Source: JANSXG01 sp024743075
GTDB lineage: Bacteria; Planctomycetota; Phycisphaerae; Phycisphaerales; UBA1924
Reading direction: 5' to 3'
Length of the DNA stretch: 64,000 nt
Assembly (NCBI GenBank): GCA_042140185.1
Contig: CP159477.1
Coordinates: 1,364,001-1,428,000 of the forward strand
Below, piece by piece: positions 1 through 9,169 of this stretch (its first letter is position 1; each line of letters starts with the position of its first letter). The notes below the pieces were generated by a model. That model searched no databases and had not been told where the DNA came from. It worked only from the letters and a program-made list of their open reading frames with translations. The translations under genes and the position numbers were made by a program.

Positions 1-1
1 G

Positions 2-199
2 GGGAGCGAAGAGTGGCAACTCGCGCACTGCCCGATGGCTTTCGATAACCAGGGAGCCGACTGGCTCCAGCGCGGCGAGCAGATCAACAACCCGTACTTC
101 GGCGCGAGCATGCTCCGGTGTGGGGAGATTCGTGAGTCTTTCGACCCCCTCGGCGGTGACGCCATGAATGGTGCGATGGAGGGTCACGACCATGAGTGA
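2..199 (+). CDS. C-terminal end of a CusB-like RND efflux periplasmic adaptor (5'-truncated by the window)
   Basis: Only the last 65 residues are present. They contain the CPMAF..GADWLQ tail with paired cysteines (HCPMAFDNQGADW, and a further C in MLRCGEIRESF) that is typical of the extra C-terminal metal-binding extension in many CusB-type membrane-fusion proteins of Planctomycetota and Bacteroidota. The adaptor would link the inner-membrane pump CusA to an outer-membrane channel. The stop codon (197-199) overlaps the start of the next gene, so the two are translationally coupled. The protein is cut by the window edge and its N-terminal domains are not visible. Confidence 0.7.
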   Translation, partial: GSEEWQLAHCPMAFDNQGADWLQRGEQINNPYFGASMLRCGEIRESFDPLGGDAMNGAMEGHDHE

Positions 200-3100
200 C
201 GCCGTGCCACGCAATCTTCACTCCACACCGCGTGGGCCGCTCAATGCGCTCATCCGATTCTGCCTGGAGCAGAAGCTGGTGGTGGCGATCCTGTTGGTCG
301 GCACGCTCTTCTGGGGCGTGCTCGTTGCCCCGTTCGACTGGGACCTCGGGGGCCTGCCCCGCGACCCGGTGCCGGTCGACGCGATCCCGGATATCGGCGA
401 GAACCAGCAGATCGTCTTCACGGAGTGGCCGGGGCGCAGCCCGCAGGACATCGACGACCAGATCAGCTACCCCATGACTGTGGCGATGCTCGGTGTCCCC
501 GGCGTGAAGGACATCCGCAGCTACTCGGTCTTCGGGTTCTCGTCGATCTACATCGTGTTCGAGGACGGGATCGACTTCTACTGGTCGCGCTCGCGCGTGC
601 TTGAGAAACTCAACTCGTTGCCCGCGGGCACACTCCCATCCGGGGTCTCGCCCGCGCTCGGGCCAGACGCGACAGCGCTCGGGCAGGTGTTCTGGTACAC
701 CCTCGAAGGGCGTGATGCCGAGGGCAACCCGACCGGCGGCTGGGACCCGCACGAGCTGCGGTCGATCCAGGACTTTATCGTCAAGTACAAGCTCGCCGGC
801 GTCCAGGGCGTATCCGAGGTCGCGTCCATCGGCGGGTTCGTGCAGGAGTACCAGGTCGACGTGAACCCCGACGCGATGCGGGCGGCGGGCGTATCGCTCG
901 GGCAGGTCATCGGCGCGGTCCGGCAGAGCAACATGGATGTCGGCGCTCGGACCATCGAGGTGAACCGAGCCGAGTACATCGTCCGTGGGCTCGGGTTCAT
1001 CGTATCCATTGAGGATCTGGAGCAGGCGGCCATTACCGCGCGGGATGGGCAGCCGATCCTGATCAGAGACATTGCGAGTGTCTCGCTGGGTCCCGCCCTC
1101 CGGCGGGGCGTGCTCACGAAGGCCGGCGAGGAGGCGGTGGGCGGCGTCGTGGTCGTTCGCTACGGCGAGAACCCGATGGCGACCATCCAGCGCGTCAAGG
1201 ACACGATCGCCGACACCGCCTCTGGTTTGCCGTCGAAGGTTCTCGCCGACGGCACCGAAAGCCGCGTGACGATCGTTCCCTTCTATGACCGCTCGGGCCT
1301 GATCCGGGAAACGCTCCAGACACTCAATTCCGCGATCTCTCAGCAGGTGCTGGTGACGATCATCGTCGTGGTGCTCATGGTGATGCACCTGCGCAGCAGC
1401 CTGCTTATCGGCGCCATGCTCCCGATCACGGTCCTGATGACCTTCATCGGGATGAAGCTTTTCCGCGTCGACGCGAACATCGTCGCGCTCTCGGGCATCG
1501 CGATCGCGATCGGGACGATCGTGGACATGGGCATCGTGCTCAGCGAGAACATCCTCAGGCGGCTCGACGAGGCCCAGGCCGACGGGGCGAACCGAGAGCC
1601 GACCATCGAGACGATCTACCGCGCTACGACCGAGGTCGGCAGCGCCGTGCTGACCGCGGTGGCCACCACCGTCGTCAGCTTTCTGCCGGTCTTCACGATG
1701 GAGGCCGCCGAGGGCAAGCTGTTCAAGCCGCTGGCATACACCAAGACCTTTGCGCTCATCGCCTCGATCATCATCGCATTGACCATCCTGCCGGCGGCGG
1801 CACATGTCCTGATGGGGTTCCGGCTCCGGGCCGGGGCGGTCCGCACGGCGGCAGCCGCTGCGCTTACCGTGACGGGGCTTGCGCTCGCGATCTTTGTTCA
1901 GCCGCTCGGCGGGCTGATCCTCGCGGCGTTCGGCGCGTTCTATCTCGCCCGGCCGTGGCTGCCCAAGATTGTCGCCCGGGGCCTCCAATGGTCGGCGAAT
2001 CTCGTGGCGGTCATCGTCGTGCTCGTCGTCCTGGCCGGCGCGTGGGAGCCGCTCGGCCCCGAACCGGGAGTGGTAGGCAATGCGGTATTCATCGGAGTGA
2101 TCGTCGGCGGGATTTTGCTCGCATTCTGGGCCGTGCGTCTGGCATTCCCGCATGTGCTCGCGTGGACACTGCGCCACAAACTCATTGGACTCTCACCAGC
2201 TCTCCTCGTAGTTCTGCTGGGCACGACGACATGGCTCGGCTTTGATCGAGTTTTCGGATGGCTGCCGGACTCGATCCGCAGCAACGAAACAGTGGTCGAG
2301 ATCGCGCACGCTTTCCCCGGACTGGGAAGCGAGTTCATGCCCTCGCTGGATGAGGGCGCGTTCCTCTACATGCCCACCACGATGACGCACGCTTCGATCG
2401 GCGAGGCGACGGACATCCTCAAGGAACTCGACCGCCGCATCATGAGCGTGCCCGAGGTCGAGATGGCCGTGGGCAAGATCGGTCGTGTCGAGAGCCCACT
2501 CGACCCCGCGCCGATCTCGATGGTCGAGACGGTCATCCAGTACCAGAGCGAGTACCGCACCGATGATCAGGGCCGGCGCATCAACTTCCGCTACGACGAC
2601 GCGGCGGACGAGTTCGTCCGCGACGAGCGAGGCGACCTAATCCCCGACGAGGATGGCCGCCCATACCGGCAGTGGCGGGACGAGATCGAATCCCAACAGG
2701 ACATCTGGGACGCGATCGTGGCGGCGGCCGAGATGCCCGGCGTAACCAGTGCGCCCAAGCTCCAGCCGATCGAGACGCGGATCGTCATGCTCCAATCGGG
2801 CTTCCGCGCCCCGATGGGAATCAAGGTTTACGGACCAGATCTCGAAACGATAGAGTCATTCGGGCTGGAGCTCGAGCGCCTGCTCAAGCGGGTGCCGAGC
2901 GTCCAGCCCGCGGCCGTCTTCGCCGACCGCGTCGTCGGCAAGCCCTACCTTGAGATCGACATCGACCGCGAGCGGATCGCCCGCTACGGGCTGCGCATCG
3001 CCGATGTTCAAGAGGTCATCGAGGTGGCCATCGGCGGCAAGCCGCTGACCATGACCGTCGAGGGGCGGGAGCGCTATCCCGTCCGGGTGCGCTACCTCCG

Positions 3101-4037
3101 AGAGCTGCGCGACCAGCCCGAGACGCTGGGGGACATCCTCGTGCCCACGCCGATGGGCGCGCAGGTTCCCTTGCGGGAGCTGGCCTCGCTGGAATACCGA
3201 CGCGGGCCGCAGATGATCAAGAGCGAGGACACCTTCCTCGTCGCCTATGTGCTGTTCGACAAGATGCCCGGCGAGGCGGAAGTGTCGGTTGTGCGGGACG
3301 CTCAGGCGTTCATCCAGGAAGCGATCAGTTCCGGCGATCTCGTGGTGCCTGCGGGCGTCAGCTACGAGTTTTCCGGTTCGTACAAGAATCAGGTCCGGGC
3401 CGCCAAGCGGATGAGCATCGTCCTGCCGCTCTCGCTGGCGGTGATCTTCCTCCTGCTCTACTTCCAGTTCCGCAAGGTGGGCGTCACCCTGATGGTCTTC
3501 AGCGGGGTGTTCGTCGCGTGGGGCGGTGGGTTCCTGATGCTGTGGCTCTACGCCCAGCCGTGGTTCCTCGAAACCTCGCTGCTGGGTACGAATCTCCGCG
3601 AACTCTTCCAGATCCGGGAGTTCAACCTGAGCATCGCCGTCTGGGTGGGGTTCCTCGCGCTCTTCGGCATCGCCACCGACGACGGCGTCATCATGGCCAC
3701 CCGCATCGAGCAGTCGATGGCGGAAAGCAAGCCTCAGTCGATCGAGGCCATCCGAAAGGCCGTCGTTGATGGTGGACAGCTCCGTATCCGTGCGGCTGTC
3801 ATGACCAGCGCCACCACCATTCTCGCGCTGCTCCCGGTGCTTACCAGCACGGGTCGCGGCTCGGACATCATGGTTCCCATGGCCATCCCTTCGTTCGGGG
3901 GCATGGCCGTCGCGTCCATCACTTGGTTCGTCGTTCCCATCCTGTACTGCTGGGCGCAGGAGTGGAAATTCCGTTTGTCACACGCACGCCCAGCGTCCAA
4001 CACCAATGTGCCCCCGGCACAAGGAGATTCTGTATGA
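192..4037 (+). CDS. cusA: CusA/CzcA-family heavy-metal RND efflux pump
   Basis: Proton-driven inner-membrane RND pump, 1281 aa, expected to export Cu(I)/Ag(I) through a CusCBA-type tripartite channel. The first TM segment follows residue 25. The heavy-metal-efflux signature in TM4 (GIAIAIGTIVDMGIVLSENI) and the C-terminal TM8-12 bundle with ATDDGV are present. ATG 192 is chosen over 168 because GGAGG lies 9 bases upstream and the start overlaps the CusB-like stop. The protein is about 240 residues longer than E. coli CusA: there are extra hydrophobic stretches around residues 560-700, between the first TM bundle and the second periplasmic loop, and an acidic insert around residues 790-840. 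Substrate is inferred from the neighbouring CsoR and CopA; Czc-type specificity is not excluded. Confidence 0.93.
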   Translation: MSDAVPRNLHSTPRGPLNALIRFCLEQKLVVAILLVGTLFWGVLVAPFDWDLGGLPRDPVPVDAIPDIGENQQIVFTEWPGRSPQDIDDQISYPMTVAMLGVPGVKDIRSYSVFGFSSIYIVFEDGIDFYWSRSRVLEKLNSLPAGTLPSGVSPALGPDATALGQVFWYTLEGRDAEGNPTGGWDPHELRSIQDFIVKYKLAGVQGVSEVASIGGFVQEYQVDVNPDAMRAAGVSLGQVIGAVRQSNMDVGARTIEVNRAEYIVRGLGFIVSIEDLEQAAITARDGQPILIRDIASVSLGPALRRGVLTKAGEEAVGGVVVVRYGENPMATIQRVKDTIADTASGLPSKVLADGTESRVTIVPFYDRSGLIRETLQTLNSAISQQVLVTIIVVVLMVMHLRSSLLIGAMLPITVLMTFIGMKLFRVDANIVALSGIAIAIGTIVDMGIVLSENILRRLDEAQADGANREPTIETIYRATTEVGSAVLTAVATTVVSFLPVFTMEAAEGKLFKPLAYTKTFALIASIIIALTILPAAAHVLMGFRLRAGAVRTAAAAALTVTGLALAIFVQPLGGLILAAFGAFYLARPWLPKIVARGLQWSANLVAVIVVLVVLAGAWEPLGPEPGVVGNAVFIGVIVGGILLAFWAVRLAFPHVLAWTLRHKLIGLSPALLVVLLGTTTWLGFDRVFGWLPDSIRSNETVVEIAHAFPGLGSEFMPSLDEGAFLYMPTTMTHASIGEATDILKELDRRIMSVPEVEMAVGKIGRVESPLDPAPISMVETVIQYQSEYRTDDQGRRINFRYDDAADEFVRDERGDLIPDEDGRPYRQWRDEIESQQDIWDAIVAAAEMPGVTSAPKLQPIETRIVMLQSGFRAPMGIKVYGPDLETIESFGLELERLLKRVPSVQPAAVFADRVVGKPYLEIDIDRERIARYGLRIADVQEVIEVAIGGKPLTMTVEGRERYPVRVRYLRELRDQPETLGDILVPTPMGAQVPLRELASLEYRRGPQMIKSEDTFLVAYVLFDKMPGEAEVSVVRDAQAFIQEAISSGDLVVPAGVSYEFSGSYKNQVRAAKRMSIVLPLSLAVIFLLLYFQFRKVGVTLMVFSGVFVAWGGGFLMLWLYAQPWFLETSLLGTNLRELFQIREFNLSIAVWVGFLALFGIATDDGVIMATRIEQSMAESKPQSIEAIRKAVVDGGQLRIRAAVMTSATTILALLPVLTSTGRGSDIMVPMAIPSFGGMAVASITWFVVPILYCWAQEWKFRLSHARPASNTNVPPAQGDSV

Positions 4038-5098
4038 AGCCCGCAACCCTGATCACGTGCATCTGTCTGATCTCGCCGACTGCTCTTGTATCGGCGCAGG
4101 ATTACGACTCCGGTTCGCACACCCAACAGGCTGCCGAGCCCGTCAACACCATGTGCCCGATCGGCAAGGAGCCGATCGTTCCCTCCGCGGGAACCGTCGA
4201 GTACAAGGGCAAGACCATCGGCCTCTGCTGCCCCGGCTGCGGCGAGGCGTTCCTCGCCTGGGATGAAATCCGCAAGGACGAGTTCGTCGTACTGGCCGCA
4301 GCGGGCCGCGAGCCCGGTTCGGAGCGACATGGCCAGCCCGACGACGAATCCCCAACGGGCACGGCCTCACCCGGGCCGACCTACCCGTACACCCTGCCCG
4401 ACTGCCCCGTCGGCGGCCCCCTCGGATCGATGGGCGATCCCGTTGTCAAGGTCTACGACAACCGAGAGGTGCGCTTCTGCTGCGCCGGCTGCATCGAAGA
4501 GTTTGAGGGCAACGATGCCAAGTACTGGGGTGAGATAGACGAGAAGATCGTCGAGCAGCAGCTCATGCACTACCCCATCGACACCTGCATCGTCACCGGC
4601 GAAAAGCTGGGCGCTAACGCCGTGAACCATGTGCACAACAACCGCCTTGTCCGACTCGCGAGCGCCGACGCGGTTGCCGCGTTCAAGACCGATCCGAAGA
4701 AGTACCTGGATGCTCTCGACAAGCGAATCATCGACTCACAGCTCCCCGGATACCCGATGGACAACTGCCCCGTCGGTGGTCCGCTCGGCTCGATGGGTGA
4801 GCCGGTCAACTTCATCTACATGAACCGCCTCGTCCGCCTGTGCTGTGGTGCCTGCGAAAGGTCCATCGCCACTGAGCCTGCAAAGTACATGGCCAAACTC
4901 GATGCCGCGTACGCCGATCAGCAGCGTGACGATTACGCCCTTGACACCTGCGTCGTCACCGGTGCGAAGCTGGGTTCCATGGGCGATCCGGTTGAGCTCG
5001 TCGCCGGAACGAGACTGGTTCGCTTCTGCTGCGCCGGCTGCCTGCCGAAGTTCAAGGCGAACCCGGCCGAGTTCCTCGTCAAGCTGCCGCAGGATTGA
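4034..5098 (+). CDS. Secreted protein with five TRASH/YHS-like metal-binding repeats
   Basis: 354 aa with a clear signal peptide (hydrophobic core after MKPATLITC, cleavage near VSAQD). Five tandem units of about 65 residues follow, each of the form C-P/V-x-G..LGSMG-x-P-V..(V/L)R(F/L)CC-x-x-C. Units 1, 2, 4 and 5 keep the CCxxC knuckle; unit 3 has lost it (RLASADA). This resembles the TRASH/YHS families that bind soft metals. ATG 4034 overlaps the cusA stop (ATGA) and is preceded by AAGGAG. Sitting between cusA and the copper regulator, it is plausibly a periplasmic copper sponge or chaperone feeding the efflux pump. I do not recognise a named family for the whole protein. Confidence 0.8.
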   Translation: MKPATLITCICLISPTALVSAQDYDSGSHTQQAAEPVNTMCPIGKEPIVPSAGTVEYKGKTIGLCCPGCGEAFLAWDEIRKDEFVVLAAAGREPGSERHGQPDDESPTGTASPGPTYPYTLPDCPVGGPLGSMGDPVVKVYDNREVRFCCAGCIEEFEGNDAKYWGEIDEKIVEQQLMHYPIDTCIVTGEKLGANAVNHVHNNRLVRLASADAVAAFKTDPKKYLDALDKRIIDSQLPGYPMDNCPVGGPLGSMGEPVNFIYMNRLVRLCCGACERSIATEPAKYMAKLDAAYADQQRDDYALDTCVVTGAKLGSMGDPVELVAGTRLVRFCCAGCLPKFKANPAEFLVKLPQD

Positions 5099-5100
5099 GC

Positions 5101-6450
5101 ATGGCAGAACACGACGAGCACAATCACGGGTCCGAGTACCGCAGCGGCAGCCTCACGCTTACCGGATCGATCGCGATGGGAACCGGCGTCATGATCGGCG
5201 CGGGCATATTCGCCCTGACCGGTCAGGTCACCGAGCTCGCCGGCGGGCTCTTTCCCGTAGCATTCATCGCGGCGGCTGTGGTGGTGGCTTTCAGCGCATA
5301 CTCGTACATCAAGGTCTGCAACGAGTACCCGTCCGCGGGCGGCATCGCGATGATCCTCAAGAAGGCGTACGGCCCGGGCGTTGTCACCGCGGGCTGCTCG
5401 CTGCTGATGTACTTCTCGATGGTCATCAACGAGAGCCTCGTCGCCCGCACGTTCGGCACATACACGATGCGGATCTTCGGCGAGGGGTCCGACTCATGGC
5501 TCGTGCCCGCGCTCGGCGTCGGTTTGATCGTCGTCGCGTTTGTTGTCAACCTACTTGGCAACCAGGTCATCGGCGGGCTGAGCAAGGTCACCGCGATCGT
5601 CAAGATCGTCGGCATCGCGGCCTTCGCGGGCATCGGACTCTGGGTGTCGGGGCTCTCCTTCGACACGCTGGCGGGCGATGGCGCATCATCCGCCGCCCAG
5701 GGCGGCATTACCGGGTTTCTGGCCGCCGTCGCACTGTCGATCCTGGCATACAAGGGTTTCACGACCATCACCAACAGCGGTGATGAGATCAAGGAGCCCA
5801 AGAAGAACGTCGGCCGATCCATTATCTTCAGCCTGCTCATCTGCACCGGGCTCTACCTGCTCGTGACGCTCGCCGTCGCGGGCAACCTTAGCGTGGATGA
5901 GATCATCGCCGCTCGCGACTCGTCGCTCGCCGAGGCCGCCCGTCCGGCGGTCGGTCAGTGGGGCGAGTGGCTGACGATCGGCCTTGCGATCGTGGCCACT
6001 ATCTCCGGCATCATCGCAAGTATGTTCGCCGTCTCCCGGATGCTCGCGATGCTCACGGACATGAAGCTGGTCCCGCACAGCCACTTCGGCATGCCGGGTC
6101 GCATCCAGAAGCACACACTGGTGTACACCGCTGTTGTCGCGCTCGCACTTACCGTCTTCTTCGACCTCAGCCGAATCGCCTCTCTCGGCGCAATCTTCTA
6201 CATCGTGATGGACATGGCGATCCATTGGGGCGTGTTCAAGTACCTGCGAACAGAGCTGAACGCCAAGGCGTGGGTCCTTCTGACCGCCCTCATCCTCGAC
6301 GCCGTCGTGCTCGGGGCCTTCCTTTATCTCAAGCTCACCACCGACCCGCTCGTAGTAGCCGTGTCGCTGGGGGGAATGGCCCTGATCTTCGGAGCCGAAT
6401 GGTGGTTTCTAAGAACCGGGGACGAGAGGGGGAAGGCGGAGACGGACTGA
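5101..6450 (+). CDS. APC-superfamily amino acid/cation permease
   Basis: 449 aa integral membrane protein with about 12 hydrophobic segments. The N-terminal motif GTGVMIGAGIFALTGQ is the classic APC-family TM1 substrate-binding segment, and the following GGLFPVAF..YSYIKVCNEYPSAGG matches TM2-TM3. It begins 2 bases after the stop of the metal-binding repeat protein, so it belongs to the same operon; a TTG at 5095 would add two residues. Its cargo is not evident. In a copper operon it might import or export an amino acid or thiol-type chelator, but that is inference from position only. Confidence 0.82.
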   Translation: MAEHDEHNHGSEYRSGSLTLTGSIAMGTGVMIGAGIFALTGQVTELAGGLFPVAFIAAAVVVAFSAYSYIKVCNEYPSAGGIAMILKKAYGPGVVTAGCSLLMYFSMVINESLVARTFGTYTMRIFGEGSDSWLVPALGVGLIVVAFVVNLLGNQVIGGLSKVTAIVKIVGIAAFAGIGLWVSGLSFDTLAGDGASSAAQGGITGFLAAVALSILAYKGFTTITNSGDEIKEPKKNVGRSIIFSLLICTGLYLLVTLAVAGNLSVDEIIAARDSSLAEAARPAVGQWGEWLTIGLAIVATISGIIASMFAVSRMLAMLTDMKLVPHSHFGMPGRIQKHTLVYTAVVALALTVFFDLSRIASLGAIFYIVMDMAIHWGVFKYLRTELNAKAWVLLTALILDAVVLGAFLYLKLTTDPLVVAVSLGGMALIFGAEWWFLRTGDERGKAETD

Positions 6451-6454
6451 GGGC

Positions 6455-6493
6455 TTGACAACCGCGGGCCTCTCACATACCCTTAGGGGGTAT
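6455..6493 (+). promoter_or_regulatory. Promoter and CsoR-type operator
   Basis: A perfect TTGACA -35 box (6455-6460) is followed after 17 bases by a TACCCT -10-like hexamer (6478-6483). The -10 lies inside the interrupted palindrome ATACCCTTAGGGGGTAT (6477-6493), which has the G/C-tract architecture known for CsoR/RcnR-family operators. Binding of the downstream repressor here would block RNA polymerase. The ATG of csoR (6492) falls inside the operator, so the transcript would be leaderless or nearly so. Confidence 0.72.
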
Positions 6494-6800
6494 GGGTACC
6501 AAAAAGACACATCGGACAGCTCATGGGGTCTGCCCGGCCGATCGAGAGGCCAACCTCGCACGCCTGAAGCGGATCGAGGGCCAGGTGCGAGGCATCGCCC
6601 AGATGGTCGAACAGGATCGGTACTGCGTCGACGTGATGACCCAGATCGCAGCGGTGCAGCAGGCCCTCCGCGGCGTTGGCCGCGAAGTGCTGCGCCACCA
6701 TCTGAAGCACTGCATAACGGAGGCCGCGGGGAAGGGCGAGAAGGCTCTTAATGCGGCCAGCGATGAGCTGATCGATCTGCTCTACAAGAACGCCCGATAG
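6492..6800 (+). CDS. csoR: CsoR-family copper-sensing transcriptional repressor
   Basis: 102 aa all-helical repressor of the CsoR/RcnR/FrmR family. The Cu(I) ligands of CsoR are present with canonical spacing: Cys45, His70 and Cys74 (YCVDV..RHHLKHC), 25 and 4 residues apart as in M. tuberculosis CsoR. The conserved core RLKRIEGQVRGI is at 24-35. It likely represses itself and copA through the operator overlapping its own start codon; Cu(I) binding would relieve repression. There is no Shine-Dalgarno, because the ATG lies within the operator about 9 bases after the -10. It is followed 8 bases later by the P-type ATPase gene. Confidence 0.92.
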   Translation: MGTKKTHRTAHGVCPADREANLARLKRIEGQVRGIAQMVEQDRYCVDVMTQIAAVQQALRGVGREVLRHHLKHCITEAAGKGEKALNAASDELIDLLYKNAR

Positions 6801-6808
6801 GAGGATCC

Positions 6809-9165
6809 ATGGCACGCGACCCAGTATGTGGCATGACCGTCACCCGCGAGAACGCCGCGGCGACCATCGAGCATGACAGTACCGAGTATCTTTTCTGCAG
6901 TACGCACTGCGCCGACAAATTCAGGGCCGATCCCGAGCGATTTGTGCCAAGCGGCGATCCGGGTATGCCACAACCAGCAGCGTCGCACTCCTGTTGCTCA
7001 CACACGCACTCGGACCACGCATCGCCACGGCACGAGGGTCCGAAAGATGCCATCTACACCTGCCCCATGCACCCCGAGGTTCGCCAGATCGGACCAGGTG
7101 ACTGCCCGAAGTGCGGAATGGCACTTGAGCCACTCGACCCGACCGCGGCACATGACGACACCGAGCTGCGGGACATGACCCGTCGCTTCTGGGTCGCCAC
7201 CGCCTTCACCGCGCCGCTGCTCGTGTATGTGATGGGCAACATGCTCTTCGGACACCCGTTCCTCAAGTGGATTGATCCAGCAGTGAGCCAGTGGGGTGAG
7301 CTGGTCCTCGCAACCCCCGTGGTGCTCTGGTGCGCCTGGCCGTTCTTCGTCCGGGGCGTTCGATCCGTCCGCGCATTGCAGCCCAACATGTGGACGCTGA
7401 TATCGATCGGCGTCTCTCTGGCATACGTCTACAGCGTGGTGGCCACGATCGCCCCGCAGCTCTTCCCGGATTCCCTGCGGGACGAGTCGGGGCGGGTCGG
7501 GGTCTACTACGAGGCAGCCGCGGTGATCGTCACGCTGGTGCTGCTTGGGCAGGTCATGGAACTCCGCGCCCGAAGACGGACCGGCGGCGCGATCCGAGAA
7601 CTTCTTGAACTCGCGCCCCGATCGCCCGTCGAATTTCCGACGATGGAAGCGAGCAGGATGTCGCGGTCGAGGAACTACACCCAGGCGATCGTGTCAGGGT
7701 CCGACCGGGTGACAAGGTCCCCATCGACGGAGAGGTCCTCGAGGGGCGAAGTACCATCGATGAGTCGATGCTGACCGGTGAGCCAGTGCCGGTGGAGAAG
7801 ACGAGCGGCGACAGAGTCACCGGTGGGACGGTGAACAAGGCGGGCTCGTTCGTCATGCGGGTCAGCCGGACCGGGTCGGATACGACCCTCGCCCAGATCG
7901 TCCAGATGGTCGCCGAGGCCCAAAGATCCCGAGCGCCTATCCAGCGGCTCGCGGACGCGGTCGCGGCCTGGTTCGTGCCGATCGTCGTTGTCATCGCCAT
8001 CATCGCCTTCGGCACGTGGATGCTGGTCGGACCGTCGCCGGCCTTCAGCTACGCCTTGGTCGCGGCGGTATCCGTGCTCATCATCGCCTGCCCGTGCGCC
8101 CTCGGGCTGGCCACACCTATGTCGATCATGGTTGCGGCCGGTCAAGGGGCCAAGCAGGGCGTGCTGATCAAGAACGCCGCGGCGCTCGAGACCTTCGAGA
8201 AGATCACCACCATCGTCGTCGACAAGACCGGAACCCTCACCGAAGGCAGGCCAGAACTCGTGGTGGCCGAGGTGGCGGAAGGCATGGATGAACAGCGAGT
8301 ACTCGCTCTGCTCGCGGCGGCGGAGCGGGGCAGTGAGCATCCCCTTGCCGAAGCAATCGTCTCCGGCCTGGAAAGCAGGACCGAGCTGCGTTTCGACGCC
8401 GCGGACTTCGAGAGCATCACCGGCAAAGGAATCATCGCCACGGTTGACGGCGTGCGTGTAGCCATCGGTTCGCCCGCGCTGATGCGAGATGAGGGCGTTG
8501 CCGTTGAGTCCATGGCCGAACGTGCCGAGGAGCAGCGGCGCAAGGGCGGGACCTCGATGTTCGCCTCGATCGATGGAACGCCGGCAGCCCTTCTTGCCGT
8601 TGCCGACCCGATCAAGAAGTCCACTAGGCAAGCGATCGACGCCCTGCACCGGCAGGGAATGACGGTGGTCATGCTCACCGGTGACAATCGCACCACGGCG
8701 CAGGCCATCGCCGACCAACTCGGCATTGACCGCGTCGAGGCGGAGGTGCTGCCGGACCAGAAGGCCGAGATCATCCGCAAACTCCAGAGCGAGGGCCAGA
8801 AGGTCGCAATGGCGGGAGACGGCGTCAACGACGCCCCCGCCCTCGCTCAGGCCGATGTCGGTGTCGCTATGGGCACCGGGGCCGGTGTGGCGATCGAGAG
8901 CGCCTCGATGACACTTGTCGGTGGTGATCTCAACGGTCTGGTGCGGGCACGCGAACTGAGCCGCGCGACGATGCGGAACATCCGCCAGAATTTGTTCTTC
9001 GCCTTCGCCTACAACGCCGCGGGCGTGCCGATCGCCGCGGGTATCTTGTATCCGGTGTTCGGCGTCCTGCTGAGCCCCATGATTGCCGCGGCGGCAATGA
9101 GCCTCAGTTCGGTTTCGGTGATCACCAACGCACTTCGGTTGCGGTGGATCACTTCAAGCTCCTAG
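6809..9165 (+). CDS. copA: Copper-translocating P1B-type ATPase, frame interrupted near 7615-7621
   Basis: An inner-membrane ATPase exporting Cu(I) from the cytoplasm. It has an N-terminal YHS domain (DPVCGM..CSTHC), then a heavy-metal-binding domain (YTCPMHPEV..CPKCGMAL), TM segments, the CPCALG metal site (near residue 427), the phosphorylation loop DKTGTLT, and the hinge GDGVNDAPALAQADVG. The first frame runs to LELAPR at 7621; from there the correct sequence (IARRISDDGSEQDVAVEEL) continues in the -1 frame. Restoring one base in the CCCC run at 7616-7619 gives one 785-residue protein of normal CopA composition. Because many genes in this window show the same one-base loss, sequencing error is more likely than a true pseudogene. 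AGGAGG precedes ATG 6809. The extreme C-terminus (RWITSSS) may have been altered by phage integration. Confidence 0.88.
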
Positions 9166-9169
9166 CAGA

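Noticed and set aside
84..2177. 697-residue open frame antisense to the CusA-like gene
   Set aside because: Arg/Asp/His-rich composition typical of the reverse frame of a high-GC gene; no ribosome site, and the sense strand is an unmistakable RND pump.
7615..7625. Programmed frameshift in the copper ATPase gene
   Set aside because: No slippery heptamer or downstream stimulatory structure is apparent, and the same one-base loss recurs in many unrelated genes of the window.
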